64,000 nucleotides of DNA from the NCBI GenBank assembly GCA_008802785.1, contig VUYT01000005.1, forward strand, positions 434,001-498,000. The letters are read 5' to 3'. The DNA comes from Symmetrospora coprosmae. Its lineage: Eukaryota; Basidiomycota; Cystobasidiomycetes; Symmetrosporaceae. A program made the translations under genes and the position numbers. Shown one piece after another: positions 1 to 13,027 of this stretch. Numbering within the stretch: the first letter of the stretch is position 1; every line of letters starts with the position of its first letter. The notes under the pieces were generated by a model, which saw only the letters and a program-made list of their open reading frames with translations, was not told where the DNA came from and did not search any database.

Positions 1-1657
1 CGTGAACCCCTCCCTCAGCCTAATCATCCGTTGTGCCCTCCCCACATGCAATGCCGGGACCTGTTGTACCGCCAGCGGCTTAGCCCTACTGTTCCCGATA
101 GCCATGAGCAGCTGTTCCAATTCATCATCGCTGTCCGGTGCCTCTTCCTCCACCTGATCGGCGGCGAGGGCAGCCGCGCTACCCGGAAGCGGCTCTGGCG
201 GGTCGTCTACCTCGCCCAGGATCAGATCCGCCTTGCTCGCTTTCGAGGCCTTTGTCGTCGTGCGCTTCCGCTCGCCTGTACCCTTCTTCTTGCCGGAGGA
301 CGTACCTGCGGCCGCCTGCTGTGACCCGTTGGCCAGAGTAGATGCGCTCGCCTTGTTGTTTCCGTTGACCCCTGTGCTGGTGCTGGACTTGCTGACCTTG
401 GACGAGGATGTTGGAGCACTGCCGGATGAAGCCTTCTGCGATGAACCCGCCGGCGGCAGCAACTGCGACGAAGAGGCCTTCGACAGGGACTTATTCATCG
501 CCGAAGAGCTGGACTGAGGCGGTGACTGGTGCTGATTCTGCAACTTTGGGGAGAACTGCGGTACTGAGGACTGACTGTTCTGCATGGTCGCCAGTGGCTG
601 AAACTGGGACTGGGAAGGAGAAGGGACCTTGCCCGGCCCGCTCTGTTGCGACTGTTGTTGTGATAGGTAAGGTTGCTGCTGCTGCTGAATGTAGTTGTCG
701 AGGTGATTGAGCTGCCCCGGCAGGCTGAGGTAGGCCTGCGAGCCATTCTGCTGCTGCTGCTGCTGCCCGGGGTACTGCTGCAGCGGCGCCATAGAAGACG
801 ACAGTTGCTGCTGCGCCTGATTCTGCTCCTGTGCACTCGCGGCCTGCTTGGCCTTCTCTGCCTCCCTGACAGCCTCGTTGCGCTTCTTGGCCTCGAGGCG
901 GACCTCTTTGCGTTTCTGGAATTCGGCGAGGAGCGTGTCGTACGGCTTGCTGCGGCCTTCGAGGGCCCGCTTGCTCCCCATTCCGTGCGTCTTGCATGTC
1001 AGACTCCGCGAGCAGGGAAGGTTCTTGTCCGTCATGACGCCGCATTGCTCGTCGAGGTCTACGGGTGCGCCGGCTGCGTCGCAGGAAGAAACGGGATGAG
1101 GCATTCGGCGAGGAGTGAGAGAGACGACGGAGGAGAAGTCCGAGACACACGTCAGCTTGAGATCCGGTACGAAGGCGACGGACGCGAACGCCTTTCGACA
1201 CGCCACCGGCATGGCGTGCGCACTCACGCTTGAACCGCCCTGATTTGGTCTTGTTGCCTCCATCCTTGACTTCGACAGCCGTGCCAGCCTCGCCGATGAG
1301 GATCTTGCTCTTCTTGGAGGAGCTCCCTCCTCCGCCTGCGGTACCGCTCGAGTCGTTTGACGCTGGGTAGGCACATCGGTCGCGCGAGAGAGAGATCGCG
1401 GTCAGGTGCGAAGGTCAGCTCGCGCGTGGCCAGCCCGACACTGAGCAAGACTCGGGTTCACCGTCCGATAGACGCCGCTTGTTGGGTGGCCTGCCATCCT
1501 GCTGCTGCTGTTGGGCGTTGCTGTCGTACTGACTGCTCCATCCCGAGGCGCCACCGCCGAGGACGGACAGCGACGAGGTGGGAGATCCAGCTCCTCCGGC
1601 GCTACTGCTCAGGCTATCGCCCAGGTACTGATTGTAGTTGGGCACGGCAATGCTCAT
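1..1657 (-). CDS. SGF73: SAGA-associated factor 73 (ataxin-7 like), 3' end outside window
   Basis: Sgf73 anchors the histone H2B deubiquitinase module (Ubp8, Sgf11, Sus1) to the SAGA coactivator in the nucleus. The minus-strand gene starts with ATG at 1657 (MSIAVPNYNQYLG). Exons read 1657-1462, 1362-1228 and 1073 to the window edge, joined in frame by GTGAAC and GTGAGT donors. Exon 3 opens with the SCA7 zinc-binding motif: DLDEQCGVMTDKNLPC, then SRSLTCKTHGMGSKRA, giving the Cys-Cys-Cys-His set of the family. A Lys/Arg/Glu-rich stretch and a long Gln/Ser/Pro-rich region follow, then an acidic stretch (EEEAPDSDDELEQLL) near the window start. The frame stays open to base 1, so the stop lies outside. 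It is the next gene downstream of H2A on the same strand. Family assignment is strong; the low-complexity half cannot be assigned a function. Confidence 0.9.
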
Positions 1658-1831
1658 CGCGGTGAAGTGAGACTGATTGACGTCGGCTGAGTTTGGGGAA
1701 ACAGCGAGCGTGAATGCAGACAGAGGGAAACGTGCTGCCCAACGCGTCAAGGGCAAAATAACAGCACGAAAGAGCGCAAGGATGAGACAGCTGTACGGCG
1801 AGGTTCTTCGTATGGGCATCATTGCACGTCA

Positions 1832-2612
<781 letters not shown>

Positions 2613-3136
2613 GGTTGCGAGTTATGAGATGGAGTGGAGTGGAGTGGGTGGATGTGGAGCAGATGCAAGTGTTTGATGCGATGGGATCAGAGAAGAAGAG
2701 AGGAGTGAGTTGGAGTTGATGAAGTCAAGGCGGAAAGGGAGAGCGAGCCCGGGCGGGCCTGATGCAAAACAAAGCTGGAGCGCGTGCCGGTGGAGGGGAG
2801 AGCGTCGCACCACCGTCGCAACGCACTATCCCATATCAACGGCACAACGCCCATAAGAGACGGTGAAAGCACTAAAATAATGTATTCACATTGATTTATC
2901 CAGCTGTTTTTCCGTCCAGCACGTCCGCTGTATTGCGGGCCCTGGGCCGCATTGACGCGCTCTGCGCCCGCCGCCGCTGCAGTGGCTCCCCTCTCAAAAT
3001 AAGGCTCCTCCTCCTCGAGCTCTCCCCTTTGGACTCCCTCCTCCTCGCTTCTCTCCTTCCCTCCACTTCAAACAAGCATCTCAAGCACTTGCATCCACCC
3101 TCTCGCACTCCACCCACACCCTTCACACTCACAAAC
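2613..3136. promoter_or_regulatory. Shared divergent promoter of the H2A/H2B pair
   Basis: This 524-bp gap separates the H2A and H2B start codons and must hold both promoters. AT-rich islands stand out from GC-rich surroundings. One near 2871-2900 (CTAAAATAATG, then GATTTATCC) could serve H2A. TCAAAATAAGG near 2994-3004, followed by a long pyrimidine-rich stretch, could be the TATA-like element and leader of H2B. I recognised no experimentally defined histone regulatory box. Confidence 0.6.
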
Positions 3137-3731
3137 ATGGCACCCAAGCCCGCATCCAAGGCGCCCGCCTCGACCGGAGGCAAGGCACCTGCTGCAACTG
3201 GCGGCAAGGCCGGCAGTGAGTGCAGGCAGCGCGCATACTCAGCACATGCGACCAAGTGCAAGACTGACTCGTCTCTCGTCACTCGCACGCAGAGTCCACC
3301 GGAGGCAAGGCAGGCAAGGCGACCAAGAAGACGTCTGCACCGGCCGATGGCGACAAGAAGAAGCGCAAAAAGAAGCGTCAGGAGACCTACTCTACCTACA
3401 TCTACAAGGTCCTGAAGCAGGTCCACCCGGACACTGGTATCTCCAACAAGGCCATGATGATTCTCAAGTGAGTGCAGCGTCGGCGCCTGAGCACCGTTGT
3501 TGCCGTTCCTGGCTAATGCCGTCGCCCTTGCTACTCCCCAGCTCCTTTGTCAACGACATCTTCGAGCGCATTGCAGGCGAGGCATCCAAGCTCGCGTCGT
3601 ACAACAAGAAGTCGACCATTTCCAGCCGAGAGATCCAGACATCGGTCCGCCTCATCCTGCCCGGAGAGCTGGCCAAGCACGCCATCTCGGAGGGCACCAA
3701 GGGTGTCACCAAGTACTCGTCTACCAAGTAG
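3137..3731 (+). CDS. H2B: Histone H2B
   Basis: Core histone H2B. Ex. 3137-3215, 3293-3467 and 3542-3731, joined in frame by GTGAGT donors and CAG acceptors; about 147 aa. The N-terminal tail is Lys/Ala/Gly-rich ([13 protein letters not shown]). The fold follows: [57 protein letters not shown], and [19 protein letters not shown]. The end is GVTKYSSTK, which keeps the Lys that Rad6/Bre1 ubiquitinates and the SAGA deubiquitinase module clears. The SGF73 gene for that module lies two genes away. The intron within the N-terminal tail and the one in NKAMMILN are typical of intron-rich basidiomycetes. Coordinates are well supported on both sides of each intron. Confidence 0.98.
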
Positions 3732-5402
3732 AGTGCTCGTCGTCTCCATGCGTCCTTCCCCCCTTTCGCCCTTCTGCGGACCGCCTTCATCTTCTACTTT
3801 CGACTGTTTGACCTGTTGTCCATCCTCCCCCTTCCTCGTGTATGGCGCGCTCCTGCCTTCTCTTATCCTCATGAACGCAATGTGATGATGCTGCCTTCCT
3901 GCCCGCCTTCTGCTGTGTTCATGGTCGCTGCCACTCTTTGCGCCCTCTCTGAGATATCGGTAGGAAACTGACCCGTTCTCGCAACACCCCAGCAGGCCTG
4001 TCGTAGACTTCGATGCCAAAGCAGCAACGCCGCGAGGAGACGGCCTCCCATCGAGAAGGTCACTCTTCTGTTCCCGCATGAAACGAACGCTCGCTGTTGA
4101 AAAGCTGGCCCGTCCTGCAGCTTCGACTTGCTGAAGGCGAGAGTGACGCACAAGCCCTCCGCCCCCCTCCGCCCCCCACGCTCCGCAGATCCCGCCCGAA
4201 TCCCGCTCAGGCACAATCTTATCTCGACCCAGGAGGATCGACAAATTCGCCAGCTGAGCCAACCGCATACGGGCGCTCTTGCACGCGGTATGTTGGCCCC
4301 TGTGCAGCAGGTTCTCGGTACCCTACTCTGTGGCTATTCCTGATCCTTCATTCGCCTTGTGGCGTTGCGAGCATGTCCGTACGGCATCGCACAGAAGAGA
4401 CGAAGGAGCAGGTGACCGGGAGACAAGGGAGAGAACACATGGTCGAGCTGCAACATATAGCTTCAAGTGCTGCTGTCCTTGAGAAGAGCCAGATGGACAT
4501 TCTTATCCGAGAAACCGTTGCGCTCACACCCCGGAGGCCCTGGCTGGGAGCGGAAGTGGCAAGCGGAGCTCCTCGAAGGAGAGTCGGGTGCTCGAGGCTC
4601 AGCGAACGGTTGTCTGACAGTCTCTCCGCGATATGCGACAATGTATGCGCCAATGGCTGACCGAACGGCGAGTCAGAGCTGCCTCGTACGCAACGCCCAG
4701 AGCGAGCGTCACTTCTCCGGGACATGGCCGCAAGAGCTCGACGGACTTCCTCGTGCGGGCAGAAAGCAAGGAGATAAGGATCACTTATTGTGCATACAGT
4801 ACGTACGGCATCCCTATGCCATGTGAATGTGCTGTCTGCCGTATTCTTTCTTGTACAAAAAGCAAATGAGTCTGGATCTCCCTCCTTCTTTGTTGGCACG
4901 GCGGACGCGTCGGCAAAGGAGAAGCTCTTCTTGGGAGAGAACAGGAGAGCCGGACGAGCAGGAGCGTATAGACTGCAGTCTCTCGCATGATAGATAGGAA
5001 CGCTCGCTTGCTTCTGCACACACCAACGTTGATCCCAACTCCTTGCGGGGCATCCACATCACCTCACCTCCGTTTGAAGCCGACGGACGGCCCCTGCTCT
5101 TCGCGGGACAAAGGGGGGTACGTGCACAAGGCCCGTCTTCTCCGGTCCTCCGTTTGGGCGCTCGCTCGTCTTTCTGCCCAGGGCTCATCTCGCCTTCCTT
5201 GCTTCCCTTGCTTGCTTTCTCACCACAACAGTCCTGTGAGTGTGGCTCTTGCTCGTCTTCTGGCTTGTCGTAGCACATCGCTGCTCGGCCACTCACGTCG
5301 CTCGCTCTTCCACCCGCTCGTTTCCAGCCCAGCACTCACCGCCGCACAGACGCTCAGAAGCAGCAGAGCTGTCTCCCTGCCTGCCTGCTTCCTCCTGCAA
5401 CC
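3732..5402. other. Intergenic region, no gene recognised
   Basis: About 1.7 kb lies between the H2B stop and the next start. Reading frames here are short, overlap on both strands and show no family motif or spliceable continuation. The last 350 bases before 5403 are rich in C and T and probably contain the promoter and leader of the next gene. No repeats or structural RNA were recognised. Confidence 0.6.
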
Positions 5403-8400
5403 ATGGCACCACAAGACAGGAAGACAGTCGCCTGCAACGAGCTCGAGCAGTACTTTGAGAAGGTGAGGGTGTCGCTGGCTGTGCTGCTGCTGCTCTCTGT
5501 CTCGCCCATCCATCCTCGCGCACATTGTCACCCTGACCCCTGACCGGGTACCTGGGTGAAGCTTGGGCGGCCGTGGCCCAGGCTCTTCCAAGCCGAGTGG
5601 ACACCACCGGACAAACTCCTACTCTCCATCTCCCTAAGCTCATCGTATAGCAGCTGGTTACGAACTGACACGCCTCCTGTCGTCTCTCTGTCGTTTTCTT
5701 CCTTCACACGTCACGACCTCGCTCCCCTCTCGCTGTCGTGCTCTCACGTGATTTCCGTTGCTGCGGGCACTCCTGGCAGGACCCTCACCCTGATGGCAAG
5801 ACTATGGGCAAGCTGGCTACCAAGCTCGGTCTGAACAAGAAGCAGGTGTGTACATGGTGTTCCCTGTGCTGTTCCTTGCCCTACCCCCTGTTGCGGTGGC
5901 GGAAGCTTCTAAGACAGCGGAACCGGCAGGCCAGGCTGTGCAGTCAGCAGAGAGGATCCGTCACTGACGCTCAAGCTTCCACCCACGTCACCACGTCACC
6001 ACGTCGCACAGGTCTCCAACTTCTTCGAGAGGAGCAGAAGAAAGGCAGGCATCGTCGTCGAGCCCCGCAGGAAAAGCTCGTCCTGCGCCAGCTCGGTCAC
6101 TTCCAGCTCGACCGCCTCGAGCAAGGCGAAGAAGCAGCAGGCGGCCTCCACGCCCTCGGACCCTATCACCGCAGCTATCACCACTGGCGGCAGGAAAGCA
6201 CCTGCAGCAACAGTCGACAAGTCTGCATCGGCTACTGCTGCAAGTCGAAAGCGCACAAGCCGTGGCGCCTTGAAGGTCGACTATGAAGAGCACGCGGATG
6301 ACGAGGAAGATGAGGACGGCGACATCGAGGGTCTCAGCGCGATGGACCTCGATGACACTCTCGACAACGAGGAGGAAGACGACGACGACGATCTAGACGG
6401 CCAGTCTTCGGTCCTGGCTGATGCGGATGAGGGCATGACTCCTCAGACGCCGGCGCAGGCCGTAGGCAAGGCAGATATTGCCATTGTCAGCTCCGGCATC
6501 CCCGACAGTGCAGCATCCACTTACCGCATTGCAGCCTCGAGGTACCAGACTCGACGAGCTGGACCCGTCGAGCACATCCCCTTGCCGACCAGCGGTCTCA
6601 TCTCGGCACAGAAGGGCCTCTTCCCACTCGCTGAGCTGGAAGGCAATGGAGCTCTCACTTCTCTCGTCGACGCTCCTGTCATTGGACAGCAGCGCAGGCG
6701 CAATGTAGGCGGGCTCTTGGTCGAAGACGACGAGGATGGGGACGAGATTGAGGCCGAGCAACCAGAGCCCGAGAAGACCAGAACGACTTCTGCCTCTGCC
6801 ACGCCCTCGTCCGCCTCGCCCGGTCGTCGCTCGCGCTCATCGCACAAGCGGTCGCCCAAGGTGCTCGTCGAGTCTCCGACCGTCCAGTTCCTGCGGAACC
6901 CTTTTCCCACTCCCGTCGCTTCACCTTCGGCCGTCGTGGCTGCCCACCCAGGACAGACTACACGTCGACAGGCCAGAAAGTGGTTCGGCAAGCCCGAGCC
7001 CGTACCAGCTACTCCTGTCCCTTCTGCCCACCACGCACTTCAAGCCATCACTGGCTCGCGAGGCAATGACAGGCTCCCCGGCTTCGGCAACAACCCTCTG
7101 CCATCGCCCGGCGGTGTTGATCGGTCCGGCTTCACCAACGACAAGGTACAGCTCCGCAGCCAGACTCAAATGCAATCTCAGCCAGCTCGGCCCGTCATGT
7201 CCGCTGCCATGTCTCGCACTGGATCCGCCATCACGGCTGCCGCTCTCGCCCGCGCACAGCAGCAGCAGCTCCAGCTCCAGCACCGCTCCCGACAACCTCA
7301 GACTTCTCGCCAGTGGGCGCACGAGCAACGTGCAGCAGAGCGGCCGGTCCTTGCGCCCCTTGAGGATGACGAGGCGGAGATCGAGATCGAGTCGTCGAGC
7401 GAGCTCGAGTCGGCCTACGACGAGGACGAGATGGTTGCTACGGCAGCTGCGAAGCGCCGACCTCGCCGTCAGCCGCAACCGCACCAGCAGCAGCAGCAAC
7501 AGCGGGCGTCTGGTGAAACGGCGCCCGCAGCTGACAAGAAGGCCGGAGCATCTTTGCGGACTACCATTGCCTGCTCGGAGCTCCGCGTGGCCTTCCTGGC
7601 GAACCCGCACCCCGCAGCCAATGTGCTCGATGCACTGGCCACCCGGCTCGGTCTAGGCAAGAGTGAGTAGCCTCGATCGCGTGTCTTCGTTGCGAGCCTT
7701 TGCAGTTTCACTGACTCTCCTCAACCCTCCCAATCGCGTAGAGCAAGTCTCGAACTACTTTGTTCGCGAGCGGAAGAAGGCCGGCTACCAGATCAAAGTC
7801 CGACACGGTCTGAACGCCAAGCGCAAGAGCAACAAAGCTGGCGGTGGGAAGAAGACGGCGCCTGTCTCGTCGGCCCCGGCAGCTCCTATCGTGCCAGCGT
7901 TCCCAGTCGCTCAAGCGGGTTCGCAGGCGGCTCCACCACCACGGCCTCGCGTGGTCGTCACTCAGCACGACGAGGCTATGGAGGTCGATGAGGGTAATGC
8001 TGGACATGTCCAAGTGGAGCCGAGCGAGGTGGACGCCGAGGGCGAGAGCGATAGCGGAGACGAGTTTGAGGAGGAGGAAGAGTACGGCAGCGACGATGCC
8101 TTCGAGGGGGACGAGCACCTGCACAAGGACAACATTCCCGTGCCGACTTACCATGCCGCCCCTGCTCTCGTCGTTGGCGATGACCTCCCGGAGCTGTCGT
8201 ACGATGACGTCGCGTCTCTCCGCTCCGAGAATCTGTCGATGCACGACCGTTCGGGCGACTACTCGCTCGGGAGCATCAGCGATGCGGGTATGCTCAACAA
8301 GATGTCTGGCGGCCTGCATCAACACCAGCACGCACCATATGGCATCCGCGGTGCTCCTGCATCAACGATGATGGCGCACTCGCACTCGCAGCAGTCGTCT

Positions 8401-8541
8401 CTTCCCGATGAAGAGGAGGTCCCCTCGCCGCCCTTTGCTGCAGTCTCACTCCTGCCGTCGCCTTATGACGCCACCAAGGGGAGGATGGGAGATGAGGACA
8501 TGCTCATGAGGCAGAGCAATCATGGCTACAGGCTGGCCTAA
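5403..8541 (+). CDS. Protein with two degenerate homeodomain-like modules
   Basis: No named family is recognised. Exons are 5403-5462, 5780-5845, 6012-7662 and 7742-8541 (858 aa), all in frame; intron 1 is unusually long (317 nt). Module 1 spans residues about 10-56 (NELEQYFEKDPHPDG, LATKLGLNKKQVSNFFERSR, RKAG). Module 2 spans about 557-608 (CSELRVAFLANPHP, LATRLGLGKKQVSNYFVRER, KKAG). Both match homeodomain helices 1-3: L16/F20 in helix 1, LA..LGL in helix 2 and QVxxxF in helix 3. Position 48 is Phe or Tyr instead of Trp, and the invariant DNA-contacting Asn51 is Arg; Arg53 and Lys55 are kept. Between and after the modules the chain is acidic (DDEEDEDG, NEEEDDDDD), Ser/Pro-rich and has short Gln runs. 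The next gene encodes a third copy. A nuclear DNA- or chromatin-binding role is inferred from the fold only. Without the last intron, translation would stop within helix 3, which supports splicing. Confidence 0.7.
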
Positions 8542-9542
8542 CCTTCGCGCATGAGGTGAGTTTTTCAGATGCGGCGCTCCGTGTGCTCGGCTCAAGCTAA
8601 TGGCGTCGTGTATTACACGTACAGAGTGGTCTCGTGAAGAAGCGCATGCTTGTCCGGACAGCTAGTCCACTAGCCACACCGCGCCTTCGTCCTTAGTCAC
8701 CGGACACTTGCTTCCTGGAGAAAAATTACGCATCTTCTCATCGCCCTTGGCTCTGCCCTGCCCTTCAGTGCTCAGTATACGTCATTTCGGCCTTCACCTT
8801 GTCCACCCATGTTCGCATCCGCTCATCGGAGCACACGCACGCCTCGAGGGATGACTGCAACATCAGTATTCTCAAGGAGTATCCTCGCGCACGTCCGTCA
8901 GTCAGGGCATTCAGTGCAGCCTCTTCGACATCTGGATTCTCGAGATCAGTTCCGTTCTGTTCAGCCTGGTTCTTACCCCACTGGAAATACACGCCTCTCC
9001 CGCCCGTTCTGGTCGCTTGCCTCGTTATACGGCTATGCATGGCTCGAGTAGTATGTCTGCTTCTACATTGTCTTTAGGGGCTCATGGCAACGTCTCCCGC
9101 ACCCTTCCCCTCCTTCGTCCGGAAGCCGCAGCTCCCGCTTTCCTTCGAGCCGGCCGTTTGTACTGGCTGCCGCCTTATCTGTTTGTGTAGCCTAGGAAGG
9201 ATCTGCTCTGCTTTACAATGCTTCACGACCAGGAGTGAGTTGGCAACCGAAGAGCAATAGGCAGGTCCAGAGTGCAAGAGGTTGCCTGTCGTGCGCGGTG
9301 GCGAGAGTTCGAGGACCCAGGCAGCGTGCAGCTACCGCGCGCAGTAACGGTATTGGCATGAAGAGCTGCAGCCAAGCGTGGCTACTTCTGCAGTGGTGAG
9401 CCACTGGACATGTCCACACAACATCCACCTGTTTGCCGCCCTGCCTGCACTTGTAGATGTTCCACCTGACGCCTCGGACCTCCCTCTCTGCTTTGCTCAC
9501 ACCAGTAGCCTCGCTGCAAGGGATCGACGCAGGATTGCAGAG
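8542..9542. other. Intergenic region between the two homeodomain-like genes
   Basis: About 1 kb with no supportable gene. Frames are short and lack motifs. It separates two same-strand genes, so it should contain the terminator of the first and the promoter of the second. No repeat, tRNA or other RNA gene was recognised. Confidence 0.55.
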
Positions 9543-12516
9543 ATGAGCACGTCCAATAGGTGAGTGACTGGCATGCTTAGCACCTGCTGCCGTTCATGTC
9601 GTACCTCTCCTCGTCGTCGTCCTCTTACCCCTCCTTCCTTCGTCTGCCCAGGGACCCGGGCAAGACGGTGACGGTCGACACGCCCGAGCTGCGCGCAGCG
9701 TTCGAGGCCGACAACTGGATGCACGGCAAGCCCCTCGAGGCGCTGGCAAAGAGAGAGGGCAGGACCTACGCCCAGCTCGAGCGGTACTGGCACCGACAGC
9801 GAGCGAAGCTAGGCATCAAGTTTGTCCGCGGAGGGCCCAAAGTGGAGGGGCAGCCCACCCGCAAGAAACGCGACTGGAAGAGCAGCAGAGCCATGAAGGC
9901 GAGAAAGCTAAGAGAGGCACGAGCAGCTGCAAGTACAAGCACATTCAAGCAAACGTCAAAAGCCAGGCCCGTAGAATCGGAGGCCCGTGCGCTCCGCAGC
10001 AACCGGCCGACCCGCTTCTTCGAGGACGAGGACGCCGAGGGGGAGGAGGAGGAGGAGAGCTACTACTACGACCACAACGACGACCTCGAAGATGAGAAGG
10101 AAGAAACAGAGTCGGACCTCACAGATCTAGAAGATCTGGAGATGGAAGATGACAGCGAGTCAGCGCAGGAAGAGGATAGCATCGTCGAGGACGAAAAGAC
10201 GTTGTCTCCTCCGTGGGTGACCTCGTGCTTACGTCATGCAATTCCAGGTACCATCTGCCGCGAGACGCGTATAGTATTGACCTTTTGCCCTGGCTTTCAC
10301 CTCTGGAAACAGGACCGAGGAGCAATCAGAGCAGATGGATATGACGCTGGTTGATGATACGAGGCAGAGCTCAAAAAAGATCGTCGTCGAGGAGGCATCC
10401 GAGGAGCTTCAGGCGCCAGCAAGGGAAGCCGGCCTGCCAGCAGGAGAAGCGGAAGCAGAAGATGACGATAACGAAGAGGTCGACGGGTCATCACGACCTT
10501 CTTCGCCCATCTATGTCTCTGCCTCCCTACCTGCTCCTTTCTCTTACACTGCACCTTTCGGAAGACCTCGGATTCCAGTTGCAGCTGCGAACCGGCCTCC
10601 AGCTCCTGCCCAGGCACCAGCTTCACTCCCATCTGCGACTGCCCCTGGCCCCATAACGAGGTCCACCTACGCGCGGGGTCGGGGATGTACCCTGCTGCCG
10701 AAATCCATTCGCAGAAGCGACGAACACAGCCCAGATAGTCCGGCATCATTTCCAATGACGGCGCCGCTGGAATCGAGCAGGAACAGCACTTCCACGCGGA
10801 GAACATCTGATTCATATCACGGCTCGGTGGGAATCAAACGAGCAAGCTCATCGCGAGCGAGGAACTCCCTTCCCTCTGACTCCGCTCCCGCTCCTACTCC
10901 CCTTTCGCACGCTTCAGAGTCATCCCGGGCACTACGGCCATCCGTTCAGCGAAGTCGGGTTCGAGGTGTCGGACCTGCGCAGCACCAGGCCAGCAAAACG
11001 CCCCAGCTCGACTTCTCCCTCAGTCCCGCCGCGGGCCCTCTCACTGCCACTCGCGCAAGGGGCATCAGGCTCTCAAGGACTTCCGTCTCCACGCAAACAA
11101 CCCCACCGCGTCGCGTCAGGGCAGCCGGGCCATCCCTGAACTGGAAGGAAGCAATGTCACAGGTTCTTCCGCCGGCGAGTGACAGCAACAACGCGGAGAA
11201 GTTCTTTGTCGAGGTCAACCTTGGCCTCATCCAGCCGACTGTGGACGACGCTTCGAGCAGTCAGCTACCACGAGAGATGCAGGACTGGGTGAAGCGTCAC
11301 CTGGGTCCAACTTCAGCTACCTCGCCTTTCCCGAGCTCCTCGTCTAGCACCCAGCAGCACCGCAGCTCCGGCGCGGTGACGAGGCCTGCGCTAGTGTCTC
11401 TTTCCGCACAGACAGCACGCTCTTTCAGCGGCGAAGCTCATGGCGACCTCAGCAGCACAACGAAAAGATACAGGGCAGCCGATCCAACCAGTCTTTCACG
11501 AACTCGCGCTCGCACGACGCCTTCCCTCCCTCTGAGCCGGAGCAACAACTACTGTCACAAAGCCTGGAACCAGGCTGACAAGCCTGTCAACGCTGACTTC
11601 GTCAACCATACGAGAGCACAGACAGCTTTCGCGACGAGTATCAACACGTACAACGACGACGGTTCCGCCTCACCGATGCTTATGGGTTCTTTCCCTTTGT
11701 CGCCGGTCCCTTCAGCAGCTGGCCAAAGAGGCGCTCGCCACTGCAATGAAGGCCTCCTCGCCCTATCGCAGTGTGCCCTGCGCGGTCGCGGCGAGTCGTC
11801 GATTTCATCAGCGTCTAGCCTCTACCCGAGCTACGCGACACAAGCGGGCTCGTACTCCTCGCTGGCCTCGACTAGCTCGAGCCCTCTCAAAATCGCCGAT
11901 GACTGCTATGTAGTCCCGGAGAACGAGCAGGAACGCGAGGCGAGGCTCATCGCTGCGTCTCATCTCGCTCACTTTGCCGAGTCCGGTGGTTCGGTATCTC
12001 ATCAGAGGCGGGAGCCGACGTCTCTGGACTTCCTCGATGGCTCGAACGGGATGTTCACGAGCATGCTGCTGCAGTCGACGGCTCCTACCAGCCTCTCGAG
12101 CATCAATGCCGAGCCGTACCACCACCCATTCTTCCTCGGCTTTCACAGCGCGCCGCCGGCTCCAATGCGTTTCGATGCAGGCGAGGACTGGAGCGCGGAT
12201 GCCAGGCTAGCTGTTCCACCAATGGTGGCCCCTCTTACACCTTTCTCAGCGTATACGCATCTCGATACCAGCTCGACCCCGCCCCGAGAGCGGCAGAGCT
12301 CGCACGAGCAGCCTGGGTTTCCAGTCGGCTATCCGCACGAGTACGCGTGTGGACAGACCGGTCCCACCGGTAAGTTGGACGTGGCGGAAGAGTACATGAC
12401 TATCTCTGACAGGCTCTGTATGTGCGCGCCCAGACATCATCTACGACAACGCACGACACCTCTCCGTCTTCGACCAAAGCGCTTCGCTCTGCCAGCAGCT
12501 CTGGCCCATACCGTAG
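9543..12516 (+). CDS. Protein with one degenerate homeodomain-like module, paralogue of upstream gene
   Basis: Function unknown. Proposed exons are 9543-9559, 9652-10212, 10313-12369 and 12413-12516 (912 aa). The first exon (MSTSN) is only 17 nt; an alternative start is the ATG at 9596. The module covers residues about 10-60: TPELRAAFEADNWMHGKPLE, ALAKREGRTYAQLERYWHRQ, RAKLG. Compared with homeodomain helix 3, position 48 is Tyr, 49 is Trp, Asn51 is Arg, and Arg53 and Lys55 are kept, the same replacement pattern as both modules of the upstream gene. A basic patch (RKKRDWK) and a strongly acidic region (EGEEEEE, TDLEDLEMEDD) follow, then a long Ser/Pro/Thr-rich tail. The last intron (12370-12412, GTAAGT...GACAG) is only 43 nt. 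Skipping it would move the stop to 12557. The two genes probably arose by tandem duplication. Confidence 0.65.
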
Positions 12517-13027
12517 ACGACAAAATGAAGGACATCAACGACACGCCGCGATCATGACCCTTTCTTATCGCTTCTCACCCGCCCGCCGCATCGCCATTGC
12601 AGTTCTGTACCCGCCGAGTTTCCGAAGATTTAGACGCCAACATGTTTTCTCAAAGGCAACCGCTTCAATTCTGCAATCACCTCTCGCACATTCCCTCAGC
12701 AAATGAGTACAATAGATCATACTTCGGCTCGTCATCTCTTTCACCTGGCCGGCAGGCTGTCTTAGCAAGACGCCTGAGCAGTGCTCTTTCCGCAGCATAC
12801 CGTCGTTTCTCGGGCTTTTTCGTTTCTTAGCATCTCGCCACTAGCATAAGCAGGTGAAGTTCTCAGCGAACGGTGTGTCATGCCGCAGCTAGTGTATCGA
12901 AAGCTCTACCACGCTCTTCCCTTTCTCCGCCCTATGGGCTTGTTGTCATACCAATACAACGCAAGAAGACATCCTGCAACTTACCAGAATCGTAGTTTGG
13001 AAAGCTTGCCATCCGGCACACTCGAAG
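12517..13027. other. Convergent intergenic region
   Basis: About 510 bp between two convergent stops. No gene, repeat or RNA was recognised; it should hold both 3' ends. Confidence 0.55.

Noticed and set aside
673-1233. Long plus-strand frame opposite SGF73
   Set aside because: It is antisense to the SCA7 and Gln-rich coding sequence; the minus strand carries the conserved motif.
4348-5019. 223-codon minus-strand frame in the gap after H2B
   Set aside because: No motif, odd composition, competing frames on both strands and no promoter-like setting.
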